Assembly (NCBI GenBank): GCA_016124655.1
Contig: WGNI01000003.1
Span: forward strand, 212,520 to 276,519
Direction of reading: 5' to 3'
Length of the DNA stretch: 64,000 nucleotides
Source of the DNA: Alphaproteobacteria bacterium
GTDB taxonomy: Bacteria > Pseudomonadota > Alphaproteobacteria > Caulobacterales > Aquidulcibacteraceae
The notes below the pieces were generated by a model that saw nothing but the letters and a program-made list of their open reading frames with translations, was not told the origin of the DNA and made no database searches. Of this stretch, positions 51,667 through 61,352 are shown one piece after another. Position 1 is the stretch's first letter. Every line of letters starts with the position of its first letter. A program made the position numbers and the translations under genes.

Positions 51667-52530
51667 GTGCTGACGCTGTTGGATGCGCTGTCGCTGGCCG
51701 GCGACCGCGCCAAGCAGAATGACGATGCCGGCGGCGCGCATGGCGCGCTCGCCTGGGTGATCGACGGCGCAACCGATCTCCACGACGCGCCGTTCGCGAC
51801 CGCCGCCACCGACGCGGCCTGGCTGGCCCAGGAGCTGAACGCCGATCTCGCCGCCCGCGCCATCGGGCTGGAGGCCTCCGAAACCGCCCTGCGCGCGGCG
51901 CTGCGCGAGGCCAGCGAAGCCGCGGCCGAAACCTTCGCCGCCCTGACCGAAGGCGAGGACGTCCCGCTCTGGGCCCGGCCCATCGCCTCCGCGCTCCTGA
52001 TCGCGGAAACCGCCGACGGTCTGACCGGCGTCGATCTGGGCGATTGCCGCCTCTTCGCGCTGGACGCGGCCGGCCAGGTCCATGCGCTCGGCGGGCCCGA
52101 CGATGCGGTCGACGCCGAAGCCGCCAGCGCCGCCAAGGCGCGCGACCAGCAGGGCGGCCGTCCCGACCAGGACCTCTACCGCACGGGCGATGTGATCGCC
52201 CATCTGCGCGCCCAGCGCGCTGCGCAGAACGCCGATCCCCGCCACGCCGTGTTCAGCCTCGATCCCGGCTGCGCCGACCGCGCCCGCGCCTGGACGCTGC
52301 CGCTCGCCCGCCCTGCGCACGTCCTGCTGGCCAGCGACGGCTTCGCCGCCTTGGCCGACCGTTACGGCGCCTACGACCCCGAAAGCCTGATGCGCGCGGC
52401 CCTGTCCAAGGGCGTCCATGCGCTGGCTTCGGAGTTGCGCGCGATTGAATCGGATGACGCTGGCGGCGCCCGCCACCCTCGTTTCAAGCGCAGCGATGAC
52501 GCCACCGCCCTGCTGCTGCGGCTTGTTTGA
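51667..52530 (+). CDS. PP2C-like protein phosphatase domain protein
   Basis: A 287-residue protein with PP2C hallmarks: GDRAKQNDDAGG at the N-terminus, VIDGATDLHD (metal-binding Asp), GVDLGDCRLFALD, VLLASDGFAALAD and KRSDDATALLL at the end. It could dephosphorylate a Ser/Thr protein kinase target. The start is a GTG 5 nt after the maoC stop, so the two may be co-transcribed. Confidence 0.78.
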   Translation: MLTLLDALSLAGDRAKQNDDAGGAHGALAWVIDGATDLHDAPFATAATDAAWLAQELNADLAARAIGLEASETALRAALREASEAAAETFAALTEGEDVPLWARPIASALLIAETADGLTGVDLGDCRLFALDAAGQVHALGGPDDAVDAEAASAAKARDQQGGRPDQDLYRTGDVIAHLRAQRAAQNADPRHAVFSLDPGCADRARAWTLPLARPAHVLLASDGFAALADRYGAYDPESLMRAALSKGVHALASELRAIESDDAGGARHPRFKRSDDATALLLRLV

Positions 52531-52605
52531 GACGACGCTCGATTGAACCGCGCCGGACCGGCGGCTAGGTTTGCCCCATCCTCTTCGCCCCTCAAGGCCT
52601 CAACC

Positions 52606-54804
52606 ATGAACCGCAGAACCGTTTTGCAGGCCGGCGCCGCCTGGCCGGCCCTCATGCTCGCGCCAGGTTGCGCCAGCACCCAGGAGACGCCCCACGCCAT
52701 GACCGACCGCCCCACGCCGCCCGTCGCGCGCCGCGATCCGCGGCGCATCGAACAATTGGGGCGTGTGCGCGTCGACGATTATGCCTGGCTGAAGGACGAG
52801 CGCTGGCAGCAGGTCATGCGCGATCCGAGCCTGCTGCAGGCCGACATCCGCGCCCACCTCGAGGCCGAAAACGCCTATACCAAGGCCGTCTTGGCGCCGA
52901 CCGAGACGCTCCAGGAAACCATCTTCCAGGAGATGCGGGGGCGCATCAAGGAAGACGATTCCACCGTCCCTGCGCCGGACGGGCCTTGGGAATATTATTC
53001 GCGCTTTGAAACCGGCGCGCAGCATCCCCGCTATGTGCGCAAGCCGCGCGGCGCGGACGGCCCCGAACAACTCCTGCTCGACGTCGAAGCCCAGGCGCAA
53101 GGCAAGGATTTCTACGACATCGGCGCGGCCGAACACTCCAGCGATCACGCGCTGTTCGCCTATTCCGCCGATGAACAGGGCAGTGAATATTTCACGCTCT
53201 ATGTAAAGGATTTGGCGACCGGGCAGGACCTTCCCGATCCCCCGCAAGCCGCCACCGGCGACTTCGTAATGTCGCCCGACAGCCGGCATCTGTTCTGGAT
53301 TTACCGCGACGAGAACGGCCGCCCGCGCAAAATCTTCCGCAGGCCCGTGCGCGGCGGCGCCGGCAGCGACGTGCTGGTTTACGAAGAAGCCGACGAAGGC
53401 ATGTTCCTGGCCCTCGGCGTCACCGAGAGCCGGCAATTCATCCTCATTTATGCCGGCAATCAGGAGCAATCCGAATACCGCATCATTCCCGCGGCCACGC
53501 CAGAAGCGGCGCCGGTCCTGTTTTCAGCGCGCGAACCCTCGCTGCGCTACGACATCACCCATTGGCGCAATCAATGGTGGATCCGCACCAACGCCGACGA
53601 CGCCGTCGATTTCAAGGTCATGACCTGCGCCGCATCCGGCCCAACTGCGCGCAGCGCCTGGCGCGATGCGCTGCCTCACGAACCGGGCCGTTTCGTCATT
53701 GGCCTCGCCGCCGCCAAGGATTGGCTGATGCGCCTGGAGCGCGTGAACGCGCTGCCGCGCATCGTTGTGCGCGGCCCCGATGGGCAAGAGCACATCATCG
53801 CCCAGGATGAACAGGCCTACGATCTCGAATTCGCCGCCGGCTACGAATTCGACACCGACACGATGCGCTTCGTCTACAATTCGCCGACCACGCCGCGCCA
53901 ATGGTTCGATTACGACATGCGCCAGCGCGCGCGCGTGCTGCGCAAGACCCAGGAGATCCCCTCCGGCCACGATCCGTCGGCCTACGAAACCCGCCGCATG
54001 TTCGCCCGCGCCAGCGACGGCGCCGAAGTGCCCATGACGCTTCTGATGAAGAAGGGCACGCCGCAGGACGGCTCTGCGCCGCTGCTTCTGTACGGCTATG
54101 GCTCCTATGGCATCGCCATGGACGCCGACTTCTCCATCCGCCGGCTGTCGCTGGTCGATCGCGGCTGGATCTGGGCCATCGCGCATGTGCGCGGCGGCTC
54201 GGAGAAAGGCTGGGGCTGGTTCCTCGACGGCCGTCGCGAAACCAAGACCAACACCTTCACCGATTTCATCGCCTGCGCCGACGCGCTGATCGCGCAAAAT
54301 TACGCGCGTTCGGGAAACATCGTCGCCTATGGCGGCTCCGCCGGCGGCATGCTGATGGGCGCGATCGCCAATATGCGCCCGGAACTCTGGGCGGGAATCA
54401 TCGCCGCGGTGCCATTCGTCGACGTGCTCAACACCATGAGCGACACCTCCCTGCCGCTGACGCCGCCGGAATGGCCCGAATGGGGCAATCCGATCGAAGA
54501 CGCAGACGCCTATGATCGCATCGCGTCCTATTCGCCCTACGACAACATCGCGGCCAAACCCTATCCGGCAATCCTCGCCACGGGCGGACTCTCCGATCCG
54601 CGCGTGACCTATTGGGAGCCGGCGAAATGGGTTGCGCGCCTGCGCGCGAACACTACCGGCGCCGATCCGATCCTTTTGAAGATCAACATGGAGGCGGGAC
54701 ACGCCGGCAGCGCCGGCCGTTTCGATTTCCTGAAAGAAATCGCGCTGGACTACGCGTTTGCGGTCAAGGCCGTGGGCGCCGCCGAAGCCGGCGGGCCGTT
54801 CTGA
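52606..54804 (+). CDS. ptrB: Oligopeptidase B, S9A prolyl-oligopeptidase family
   Basis: A 732-residue serine peptidase. The N-terminus has MNRRTVLQAGAAWPALMLAPGC, a Tat-like signal with a lipobox, so it may be exported. A beta-propeller (about 60-450) is followed by the hydrolase domain with Ser578 (GGSAGGML), Asp664 (LSDPRVTYWEP) and His699 (EAGHAGSAG). Oligopeptidase B cleaves short peptides after Lys or Arg. The surrounding peptide-import genes and TBDR suggest peptide scavenging. The start at 52606 is chosen because the signal begins there. Confidence 0.92.
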   Translation: MNRRTVLQAGAAWPALMLAPGCASTQETPHAMTDRPTPPVARRDPRRIEQLGRVRVDDYAWLKDERWQQVMRDPSLLQADIRAHLEAENAYTKAVLAPTETLQETIFQEMRGRIKEDDSTVPAPDGPWEYYSRFETGAQHPRYVRKPRGADGPEQLLLDVEAQAQGKDFYDIGAAEHSSDHALFAYSADEQGSEYFTLYVKDLATGQDLPDPPQAATGDFVMSPDSRHLFWIYRDENGRPRKIFRRPVRGGAGSDVLVYEEADEGMFLALGVTESRQFILIYAGNQEQSEYRIIPAATPEAAPVLFSAREPSLRYDITHWRNQWWIRTNADDAVDFKVMTCAASGPTARSAWRDALPHEPGRFVIGLAAAKDWLMRLERVNALPRIVVRGPDGQEHIIAQDEQAYDLEFAAGYEFDTDTMRFVYNSPTTPRQWFDYDMRQRARVLRKTQEIPSGHDPSAYETRRMFARASDGAEVPMTLLMKKGTPQDGSAPLLLYGYGSYGIAMDADFSIRRLSLVDRGWIWAIAHVRGGSEKGWGWFLDGRRETKTNTFTDFIACADALIAQNYARSGNIVAYGGSAGGMLMGAIANMRPELWAGIIAAVPFVDVLNTMSDTSLPLTPPEWPEWGNPIEDADAYDRIASYSPYDNIAAKPYPAILATGGLSDPRVTYWEPAKWVARLRANTTGADPILLKINMEAGHAGSAGRFDFLKEIALDYAFAVKAVGAAEAGGPF

Positions 54805-54811
54805 CCCGCGC

Positions 54812-56257
54812 GTGAGCGTACAAGCGTCCATCGACGCCGCGTTCGCCGCGCTGGCCCGCGGCGATCACGGCGCGGCCGCTCAGCACGCACGCGCGGTCCT
54901 TGCCGCGGACCGCAACAATCCAGCAGCACTCACCGTCATCGGCAAACTGGCGCTCGCCGCCCAGCGCCCGGATGTCGCGCGCGACGTGTTCACGCAAATC
55001 CTCGCCATCGATTCAAGCCACGCCGAAACCTGGATCGATCTTGCCCAGGCGCTTGCAGATATGCGCGAAGACGATGCCGCCCTGGAGGCGGCGCAAGCGG
55101 CGATCGAACGCGATCCGCGCAATATTTTAGGCCCGTTGAAACTGGGCGAAGTGCTGATCGCGCACAATCGAATGGCCGACGCGCGCGCTGCGTTTGAACG
55201 CGCGCTGTCGCTTGATCCCGCCGACGCCCGCGCGCTGGCCGGTTTGGCGCGCGCCGCAGCGCCCAAGCCCGGCGATCCGCTGGTCGCACGCCTGCAGGCG
55301 CGCCTGAAAGGCGGCGGGCTCGATCCCCGCGGCCGCGCGCAGTTGCACTATGGGCTGATGCAAGCCTTCAAGGGCGCGGATGACGCACGCTTCATCGAAC
55401 ACCTGCTTGCCGCCAACGCCGCCCAGCGTGAGGCAGCGCCCAAGACCGAAGAACCGTACGCGCAAATGTTTGCGCGCCTTGAGAAAGGCTTCAGCGCCGA
55501 GGCCTTCGCCCGCGCCGCGACCGCCAAGGCCAATGCGCCGAAGCCGATCTTCATCCTCGGCATGCCGCGCTCCGGCACCACGCTGGTGGAGCAGATGCTC
55601 GCCGCGCACGCCGACGTCGTCGCCGGCGGCGAATTGAATTACATGCGCGGGCCGCTGACGGCCGCGCTCAGCGCCGCCACGAAGCAGCCTTTTCCGTTGG
55701 GCTTTGAAACGCTCGACGCCGCCGCCTTGACCGCCCTCGCCGACGGCTTTCGCCGCCGCATCGCCTTAATCGCGAAAGGCGCGCCGATCGTCACCGACAA
55801 GACGCCCGGCAATTACCATTTGCTGGGCTTGCTGGCGCATCTGTTTCCCGACGCCGCAATCATCCACACCGCGCGCGACCCGATGGATACCGGCTTCTCG
55901 ATCCTGCAATACCCCTTCGATGAGCGCTCGCCGCACACCTTCGACATGGGCCTCCTCGGCGCGCACTACCGCCACTACGCGCAGATGATGGCGCACTGGG
56001 AGCGGCTGTTCCCTGGCCGCTTTCTCACCGTGCCGTATGAGGCGCTGGTCGCCGATCCCAAGGGCGTCGGCGCGCAGCTCTTCGCGCACTGCGGGCTGGA
56101 CTGGAGCGACCGATATTTGTCGTTCCATGAAAACGCCGGCCCGGTTCGCACGTTCAGCGCCGAACAGGTGCGCCGGCCCGTTTATGCTTCAAGCGTCGGC
56201 GCCTGGACGCGCTACGCCGAAGCCCTGCAGCCGCTGAAGGACGCGCTCGGCGCATAG
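54812..56257 (+). CDS. TPR-sulfotransferase fusion protein
   Basis: A 481-residue protein. The N-terminal 200 residues hold several TPR repeats (GDHGAAAQHARAVLAADRNNPAAL; MREDDAALEAAQAAIERDPRNI). The C-terminal half is a sulfotransferase: PAPS-binding loop PIFILGMPRSGTTLVEQM, AARD/HTARDPMDTGFSILQYPF and RRPVYASSVGAWTRYAEALQPL. The fusion is common in alphaproteobacteria; the sulfated target is unknown but could be a peptide or a surface compound. Starts at GTG 54812, 7 nt after the ptrB stop. Confidence 0.9.
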   Translation: MSVQASIDAAFAALARGDHGAAAQHARAVLAADRNNPAALTVIGKLALAAQRPDVARDVFTQILAIDSSHAETWIDLAQALADMREDDAALEAAQAAIERDPRNILGPLKLGEVLIAHNRMADARAAFERALSLDPADARALAGLARAAAPKPGDPLVARLQARLKGGGLDPRGRAQLHYGLMQAFKGADDARFIEHLLAANAAQREAAPKTEEPYAQMFARLEKGFSAEAFARAATAKANAPKPIFILGMPRSGTTLVEQMLAAHADVVAGGELNYMRGPLTAALSAATKQPFPLGFETLDAAALTALADGFRRRIALIAKGAPIVTDKTPGNYHLLGLLAHLFPDAAIIHTARDPMDTGFSILQYPFDERSPHTFDMGLLGAHYRHYAQMMAHWERLFPGRFLTVPYEALVADPKGVGAQLFAHCGLDWSDRYLSFHENAGPVRTFSAEQVRRPVYASSVGAWTRYAEALQPLKDALGA

Positions 56258-56267
56258 GCGCCGCCGC

Positions 56268-56382
56268 TTGTCATCCCGGAGGCTGAGCGCAGCGAAGCCA
56301 TCCGGGACCGCGTCAGGCACAAGCGCCGAACTCAATGAGGGCCCCCGGATCGCGCGCGGACGCTCAGCCTCCGGGATGACAA
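56268..56382. repeat. Large inverted repeat with perfect 22-bp arms
   Basis: 56268-56289 and 56361-56382 are exact reverse complements (TTGTCATCCCGGAGGCTGAGCG-type arms), separated by 71 nt. It is part of the TCATCCCGG...CCGGGATGAC repeat family. In the 3' UTR between two convergent genes it could form a cruciform or RNA hairpin. It is followed by a minus-strand terminator. Confidence 0.85.
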
Positions 56383-56412
56383 ACCGCGCGCGCGCACCGA
56401 ACCCCGCACAAC

Positions 56413-56445
56413 GAAAAAGGGCGGGCCCGTTTCCGAGCCCGCCCC
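56413..56445 (-). terminator. Rho-independent terminator of the third TBDR
   Basis: An 8-bp GC-rich stem (56419-56426 with 56437-56444) in a 10-nt loop; on the minus strand it is followed by a TTTTT run from complement of 56414-56418. It lies about 25 bp after the TBDR stop, the usual position. Confidence 0.8.
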
Positions 56446-56467
56446 AATTTCTGACGCTGGTCAGCGC

Positions 56468-59356
56468 TTAGAAGCGCATCCGCACGCCCGCGTAATAGCC
56501 GCGGCCAATATTGTCGTAGACCGACGCATTGGTGTTCGTGCCCGTCGTGTTGCCGGTCACGCCCGGCAGGATCAACGGCGCTTCTTCGTCGAAGATGTTG
56601 TCGACGCCGAAATAGATGTTCGCGACGTCATTGACATCATACTTCACTTGCAAGTCGTGCGCGGTGTACTCGCCGACGTTGAACACGAACAGCGGGTTGC
56701 GCTTGTTCGGAACCGCATCGCCGATATAGGTCGTTTCCCATTGGAAGGTCAGCGGGCCGACCGTGTAGAGCAACGCGGCTTGCCATTCGTCTTCCGAGTA
56801 GCCCACTTCACCCGTGCGATCGATGACTTGACCGAACTGCGTTTCGGTAAAGTCCAGCAGGTGGGTGTAGTTGGCGCGGATCGCCATGTCGCCAGGCACC
56901 GAGCCGAACCAGTCGGCCAGGCTGAACGACCACAGGGCCGACACGTCGACGCCTTCGGTCGTCACCGTTCCTTCGTTGACGAAGCCGTTGTTCACTTCCG
57001 TCAGTTCGCCGAGCTGGAACGCGGCGCCCGTCGTGTCGCGAACCAGCAATTGGCAGAACTGGTTCGGGAACGAGCCGGTCGGCACGTCAAAGCACAAGTC
57101 GACCGCGTCCTGACGCGCGACGGTGGTGATCGTGTCTTCGATCTCGATCTTAAAGTAGTCGACCGAGAACGTCAGCGCACCAGCCGCGCCGAAATTGTGA
57201 TCGAGCACCACGCCGTAGGTGTAGCTGTCCGAGGTTTCCGAAGACAGGTTCTGGTTGCCCGAGCCGGTGAACCCGCCCGTGCCCTGGATTTCCGTCTGCG
57301 TCAGCGTGAACGAGCCAACCGCCGCCACGCGGGCCGCGATTTCCGGCACCGACAGGCAGTTTTGAGCGATTTGGCCGGTCGAAGCCGCCGTCACGCCATT
57401 GCACGGATCGGTGACGGTGGCGAAGTTTTCGCCGCCCGGCGCGTACAGTTCCGTGATGTTCGGCGCCCGCACCGCGCGCGCATACTGCGCCCGGAACCGG
57501 ATCGGTTCGATCGGCGAGTACGACAGACGCGCGGTGTAGGCTTCGGTGTCCCCGATCGTCGAGTAATCCGAATACCGGTAGGCCGCGCCGAACGACAGGT
57601 CGTGCACCAGCGCCAGATCCTTCAACAGCGGAACTTCGATTTCGCCGAAGAACTCGCCGACCGAATAGCCGCCGAACGTCGGGGCTTCGGCGTTTCCGGC
57701 GTTCTGACCGCGCTGGGTCAACACGTCGGGAACGTCTTCCGCCCGCTCACGCCGCCATTCCGCGCCCAGCGAGAACTGGAACGGGCCGGCCGGCAATTGG
57801 AACGCTTCGCCGCCGATATTGGCGCCGATCATTTCCTGTTGCGCGAGCTGCTGGCGCGAGGTCGGCGCGCGGACATAGTCCGCAGCCGCTTGCGAGATCG
57901 AGCCCAGGCCGAAGATGTTGATCGGCACGCAGCCTTCGATCACCGCCACCGGATCGGCGCAGACCGGGTCGAAGGTGTTGGGATCGCCGTCCCCGTCCAC
58001 CGCGTTCAACGCATTGCGCATGTTGGCGACGATGATTTGGCCGCCGCCTTGCTGAGCGTCTTCCGTGCGGGAGAAGAAGTAGTACGTTTCCCAAGAGATC
58101 GGCGCCGTATCGAGGTCTCCGCGCAGACCGCCGAGCACGCGGTAGGTGTTGCGCCGCGCGCCCGCGCCCCGCTGACCGACTTCCGTCATGCGGCGGAAGT
58201 ATTCGATCTGCGTGTCGCCAGCCGCCAGAACCGCATTGCGGATCGCCGCCGGCACGAACGGGTTGTTGACGTCGATGCCGCCGATATTCAGGTCGGAATT
58301 GGAGTGCGGGAACGGCTCCAGCTCCGTCTGGGTTTCGGTGTGCGCGAAGGTCGTTTCCAGGAACGCTTCGACCGACGGATTGATGTCGTACGAGGCGATG
58401 CCGCTGACCAGGAACCGCTCGACCGGCACGGTGTAGCGGCGGAAGGCGTTACGGTTGAAGCCGAACTGCGCGGTGCTCCAGGGAACCACCGTGCCCGTCG
58501 GACCAGCGCCTTGGCTGACCGTGAAGGACGCGCCCGTCGACGGCACGAAGAACCGGCCGTACTCGGAGAAACTGGAGAACACCGGCACCGTAGAGGTCTG
58601 ACAGGCGTTGATATTGCCGACAGACGGGCCGAACACGCAGCTCGCGCCGTTGTCCACGGCCGTGTCAGAGCGGTTGCGCGACAGCACGCCGTCATTCTGG
58701 GCGTAGGTCACCGACAGCACCGCGTTGCCGCGGTCGTTGGCGAAATTGCCGCCGGCCGTGATGCCGATCCGGTGCTCGACGTCGTCGCCCTCTTCAGATT
58801 CGCCGTACTGATAGTTCGCCGTCAGGCCTTCGAAATCGTCCTTCAGGATGAAGTTCACGACGCCCGCGAGCGCGTCGGAGCCGTAGATCGCCGAGGCGCC
58901 GCCGGTGATGACTTCGATCCGGTCGAGCATTTCAACCGGGATGGTGTTGATGTCGACCGCGCTCGTGCCCGGCACGCCCGAAACGTAGCGGCGGCCGTTG
59001 ACCAGGATCAGGGTCCGGTCTTCGTCGAGGTTCCGCAGTTCCAGGGTGTTGATGCCGCCGCTGGTCGTGAAGAAGTTCGAGTTGCCCGACGAGATGCCGG
59101 ACACGCCGAACGACGGCACGGAGCGCAGGATATCTGCGGCGTTGGTCAGACCCGAGAGTTCGAGGTTTTCCGCCGTCAGGGTGGTGACTTGCGTCGGCGC
59201 CGTCAGGTTGGCGCGCGGAATGCGCGAACCGGTGACGACGATTTCGCTGTCAGCGGAGGAGTCCTGCGCCATGGCCGGCCCGGCCAGGCCCAGCACCGAC
59301 GCCCCCGCGAGGATGGTGCCCGCCAACAGGCGGTCTGTGGTTTTGCGAACGTTCAC
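56468..59356 (-). CDS. TonB-dependent outer-membrane receptor, large peptide/SusC-like type
   Basis: A 962-residue receptor from the GTG at 59356, preceded by a GGAGG site 6 nt away. The signal is RLLAGTILAGASVLGLAGPAMAQ, then SEIVVTGSRIPRANLTAPTQV (TonB box and plug), VEMLDRIEVITGGASAIYGSDALAGVVNFIL (plug) and a barrel ending YAGVRMRF. The N-terminal GSRIPR type is linked to peptide and oligosaccharide uptake in alphaproteobacteria; substrate not proven. It is followed by a terminator, and preceded by an orphan peptide-binding protein gene. Confidence 0.93.
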   Translation of the reverse strand: MNVRKTTDRLLAGTILAGASVLGLAGPAMAQDSSADSEIVVTGSRIPRANLTAPTQVTTLTAENLELSGLTNAADILRSVPSFGVSGISSGNSNFFTTSGGINTLELRNLDEDRTLILVNGRRYVSGVPGTSAVDINTIPVEMLDRIEVITGGASAIYGSDALAGVVNFILKDDFEGLTANYQYGESEEGDDVEHRIGITAGGNFANDRGNAVLSVTYAQNDGVLSRNRSDTAVDNGASCVFGPSVGNINACQTSTVPVFSSFSEYGRFFVPSTGASFTVSQGAGPTGTVVPWSTAQFGFNRNAFRRYTVPVERFLVSGIASYDINPSVEAFLETTFAHTETQTELEPFPHSNSDLNIGGIDVNNPFVPAAIRNAVLAAGDTQIEYFRRMTEVGQRGAGARRNTYRVLGGLRGDLDTAPISWETYYFFSRTEDAQQGGGQIIVANMRNALNAVDGDGDPNTFDPVCADPVAVIEGCVPINIFGLGSISQAAADYVRAPTSRQQLAQQEMIGANIGGEAFQLPAGPFQFSLGAEWRRERAEDVPDVLTQRGQNAGNAEAPTFGGYSVGEFFGEIEVPLLKDLALVHDLSFGAAYRYSDYSTIGDTEAYTARLSYSPIEPIRFRAQYARAVRAPNITELYAPGGENFATVTDPCNGVTAASTGQIAQNCLSVPEIAARVAAVGSFTLTQTEIQGTGGFTGSGNQNLSSETSDSYTYGVVLDHNFGAAGALTFSVDYFKIEIEDTITTVARQDAVDLCFDVPTGSFPNQFCQLLVRDTTGAAFQLGELTEVNNGFVNEGTVTTEGVDVSALWSFSLADWFGSVPGDMAIRANYTHLLDFTETQFGQVIDRTGEVGYSEDEWQAALLYTVGPLTFQWETTYIGDAVPNKRNPLFVFNVGEYTAHDLQVKYDVNDVANIYFGVDNIFDEEAPLILPGVTGNTTGTNTNASVYDNIGRGYYAGVRMRF

Positions 59357-59668
59357 GTGAACCTCCAACTCGATGTCAAAAGCTGGAGCCGTGATCCGGG
59401 CGCGTCCGCCCCTCATTTGATCTCTTATGGATCAAAGCCCCAGCCGGAGCGGACGAGCCGCCCCGCGCTTGGGGCCCTTTCTGACTGCGCCGTCACGCTG
59501 TGGTCAATGAAACGTTGCCGTAATTTGGGGATAGTGGGCGAAAGTGTGTCAGAAATGCCGCATTCGCCGCATGCCTGGGGGCCTCTGACGCATCGAACCG
59601 GCGATAGAGACGGTCACATTTGCGACGAATGGTCGAACAGGCGCCCCGCGTCGACGAATCGCATTCGC
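59357..59668. other. 312-bp intergenic region with the third TBDR promoter
   Basis: No reading frame with family support. It contains an inverted repeat TTTGATC, seven bases, GATCAAA at 59416-59436, about 60 bp upstream of the TBDR start, a candidate operator or leader structure. Confidence 0.6.
59416..59436. promoter_or_regulatory. Inverted repeat in the third TBDR leader
   Basis: TTTGATC (59416-59422) and GATCAAA (59430-59436), perfect complements with a 7-nt spacer. It could be a regulator site or leader hairpin; the regulator is unknown. Confidence 0.45.
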
Positions 59669-61297
59669 TCAAACCTGCCCCAGCTGGAACCACCGCGCGC
59701 GGTGGATGTCCTCCACATTGCCTTCCCAGCCCGCGATCCGCGGGTCCACCAGATTGCGCGACGTGCCGAAAACATTGGTGCAGATCGGCGCTTCCGAGAG
59801 CATCAGCGCCTCCGCTTCGCGGATCAGCTGATCGCGCCGCACCGGATCGCGTTCGGCGTCCGACAGCGCGACCAGCCGGTCGTAATCAGGATTGGAGTAG
59901 CCGGAATAGTTCTGCGGCCCGGTGCGCGTTTCGAACAGGAAAAGATAATTCTTCGGGTCGTTGAAATCGGCCACCCAGCCGCCGTCGCCGGCCTGGAAAT
60001 TTTTCGCGCGCAGATTGTCGTAGTGGATTTGGGTCTCCACGCCGGCGAGCCGCACCTCCACCCAGGGCGCGATCGAGCGCCAGTCCGCCTGCGCAACGAC
60101 CGCCACGCGCGGATTGTCCGAGGTGTTGCGGTGCGCGAACTCGAACCGAAGCGGATTGTTGGGCCCGTAGCCCGCCGCCTGCAGAAGCCGCCGCGCCTCT
60201 TCGCGTCGTTGGCGAACCGGAATGTCCGCCCAGGGATATTTCACCCCGCCGGAATAATTGGCGATCCCCGGCGGCAACACATTGTAGGCCGGCCGCTCGC
60301 CGGTCTTGTAGATTTGCGTGGCCATGAACTCGCGGTCGATCGACATCGCCATCGCCTGGCGCACGCGCATGTCGTTGAACGGCGGCTTGGTTGTGTTGAA
60401 GCTGAAATATTGCACAAGCATGTACGGCGACACCCGCACATAGGCCGGGATCGTTTCGCGCAGATCGTCGTACTGCGCGTTGGGAAACGCCGTGCTCCAG
60501 CCGCGCTCTCCCGACAGCACGCTGCGCGCCGAGGCGTTCACGTCCGTCGAGGGATAAAAGTACAAATCCTCGAACGCGACGGCGCCGGCGTCGAAGAACG
60601 CCGGATTCTTTTGCAGGTGAACGATATAATTCGACCACCAGCGCACCAGCTTGAACGGCCCGTTCACCGCCACGTATTGCGGCTTGATCCAGTCCGCGCC
60701 GCGCTCGGCCACGATGTGGCGCGGCGCCGGGAAGCTCGTATAATGCTTGAGCAGCGCCGGCAGATAGAGCGCGGGATACTCCGTCTTGATCTCCAGCGTG
60801 CGGTCGTCGATCGCGCGCACGCCCACCGCCTCCGGCGGCAGCGACCCCTCATTCACCGCCTGCGCGTTGAGGATCGGATAAAGCACCGCCGCGTATTGCG
60901 CGAGGTTCTCCGGATTGAGGATGCGCTGAAACGCGAACTCGAAGTCGTGCGCGGTGACCGGGACCCCGTCCGACCAGGTCGCCTCGCGCAGATGGAACGT
61001 CCAGGTCAGCGCGTCTTCGCTGGTCTCCCAGTGCGTGGCCATGCCGGGCACCGGCTCGGCCTTTTCGTTCTCGGTCGTCAGTCCGATGAACATGTTGCCG
61101 ATGATGTTGTTCTCCCACGTGCCCGACGCCTTGTGCGGGTCGAGCGAAAGGGGTTCGCCCTGATTGGCGATGTCGAGCGACCGCTTCTCCACATTGAGCC
61201 CGATCGTGCGCGCCCCCGCGCATGCGGGCAGCGCCGCCGCCGCGCTCACGCCCGCCCCGGTCTGCAACAGCCGTCTGCGATTGGTCCAAGCCGTCAT
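59669..61297 (-). CDS. Orphan peptide-type ABC substrate-binding protein (OppA-like)
   Basis: A 542-residue SBP family 5 protein from MTAWTNRRRLLQTGAG, a twin-arginine signal with an LPACAG lipobox. Core motifs: GEPLSLDPHKASGTWENNI, ATWSDGVPVTAHDFEFAFQRI, GPFKLVRWW, PFNDMRVRQAMAMSIDR and GWVADFNDPKNYLFLF. No permease or ATPase genes are adjacent, so it must use a distant or shared transporter, for example the one at 8963-13894. Divergent from nothing on its immediate left; a dispersed repeat lies upstream. Confidence 0.9.
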   Translation of the reverse strand: MTAWTNRRRLLQTGAGVSAAAALPACAGARTIGLNVEKRSLDIANQGEPLSLDPHKASGTWENNIIGNMFIGLTTENEKAEPVPGMATHWETSEDALTWTFHLREATWSDGVPVTAHDFEFAFQRILNPENLAQYAAVLYPILNAQAVNEGSLPPEAVGVRAIDDRTLEIKTEYPALYLPALLKHYTSFPAPRHIVAERGADWIKPQYVAVNGPFKLVRWWSNYIVHLQKNPAFFDAGAVAFEDLYFYPSTDVNASARSVLSGERGWSTAFPNAQYDDLRETIPAYVRVSPYMLVQYFSFNTTKPPFNDMRVRQAMAMSIDREFMATQIYKTGERPAYNVLPPGIANYSGGVKYPWADIPVRQRREEARRLLQAAGYGPNNPLRFEFAHRNTSDNPRVAVVAQADWRSIAPWVEVRLAGVETQIHYDNLRAKNFQAGDGGWVADFNDPKNYLFLFETRTGPQNYSGYSNPDYDRLVALSDAERDPVRRDQLIREAEALMLSEAPICTNVFGTSRNLVDPRIAGWEGNVEDIHRARWFQLGQV

Positions 61298-61352
61298 GGT
61301 TCGCTCCATCCGGACGCAGCCGCCCGGCTGACAAATGTTTGCCGAAGACTAG

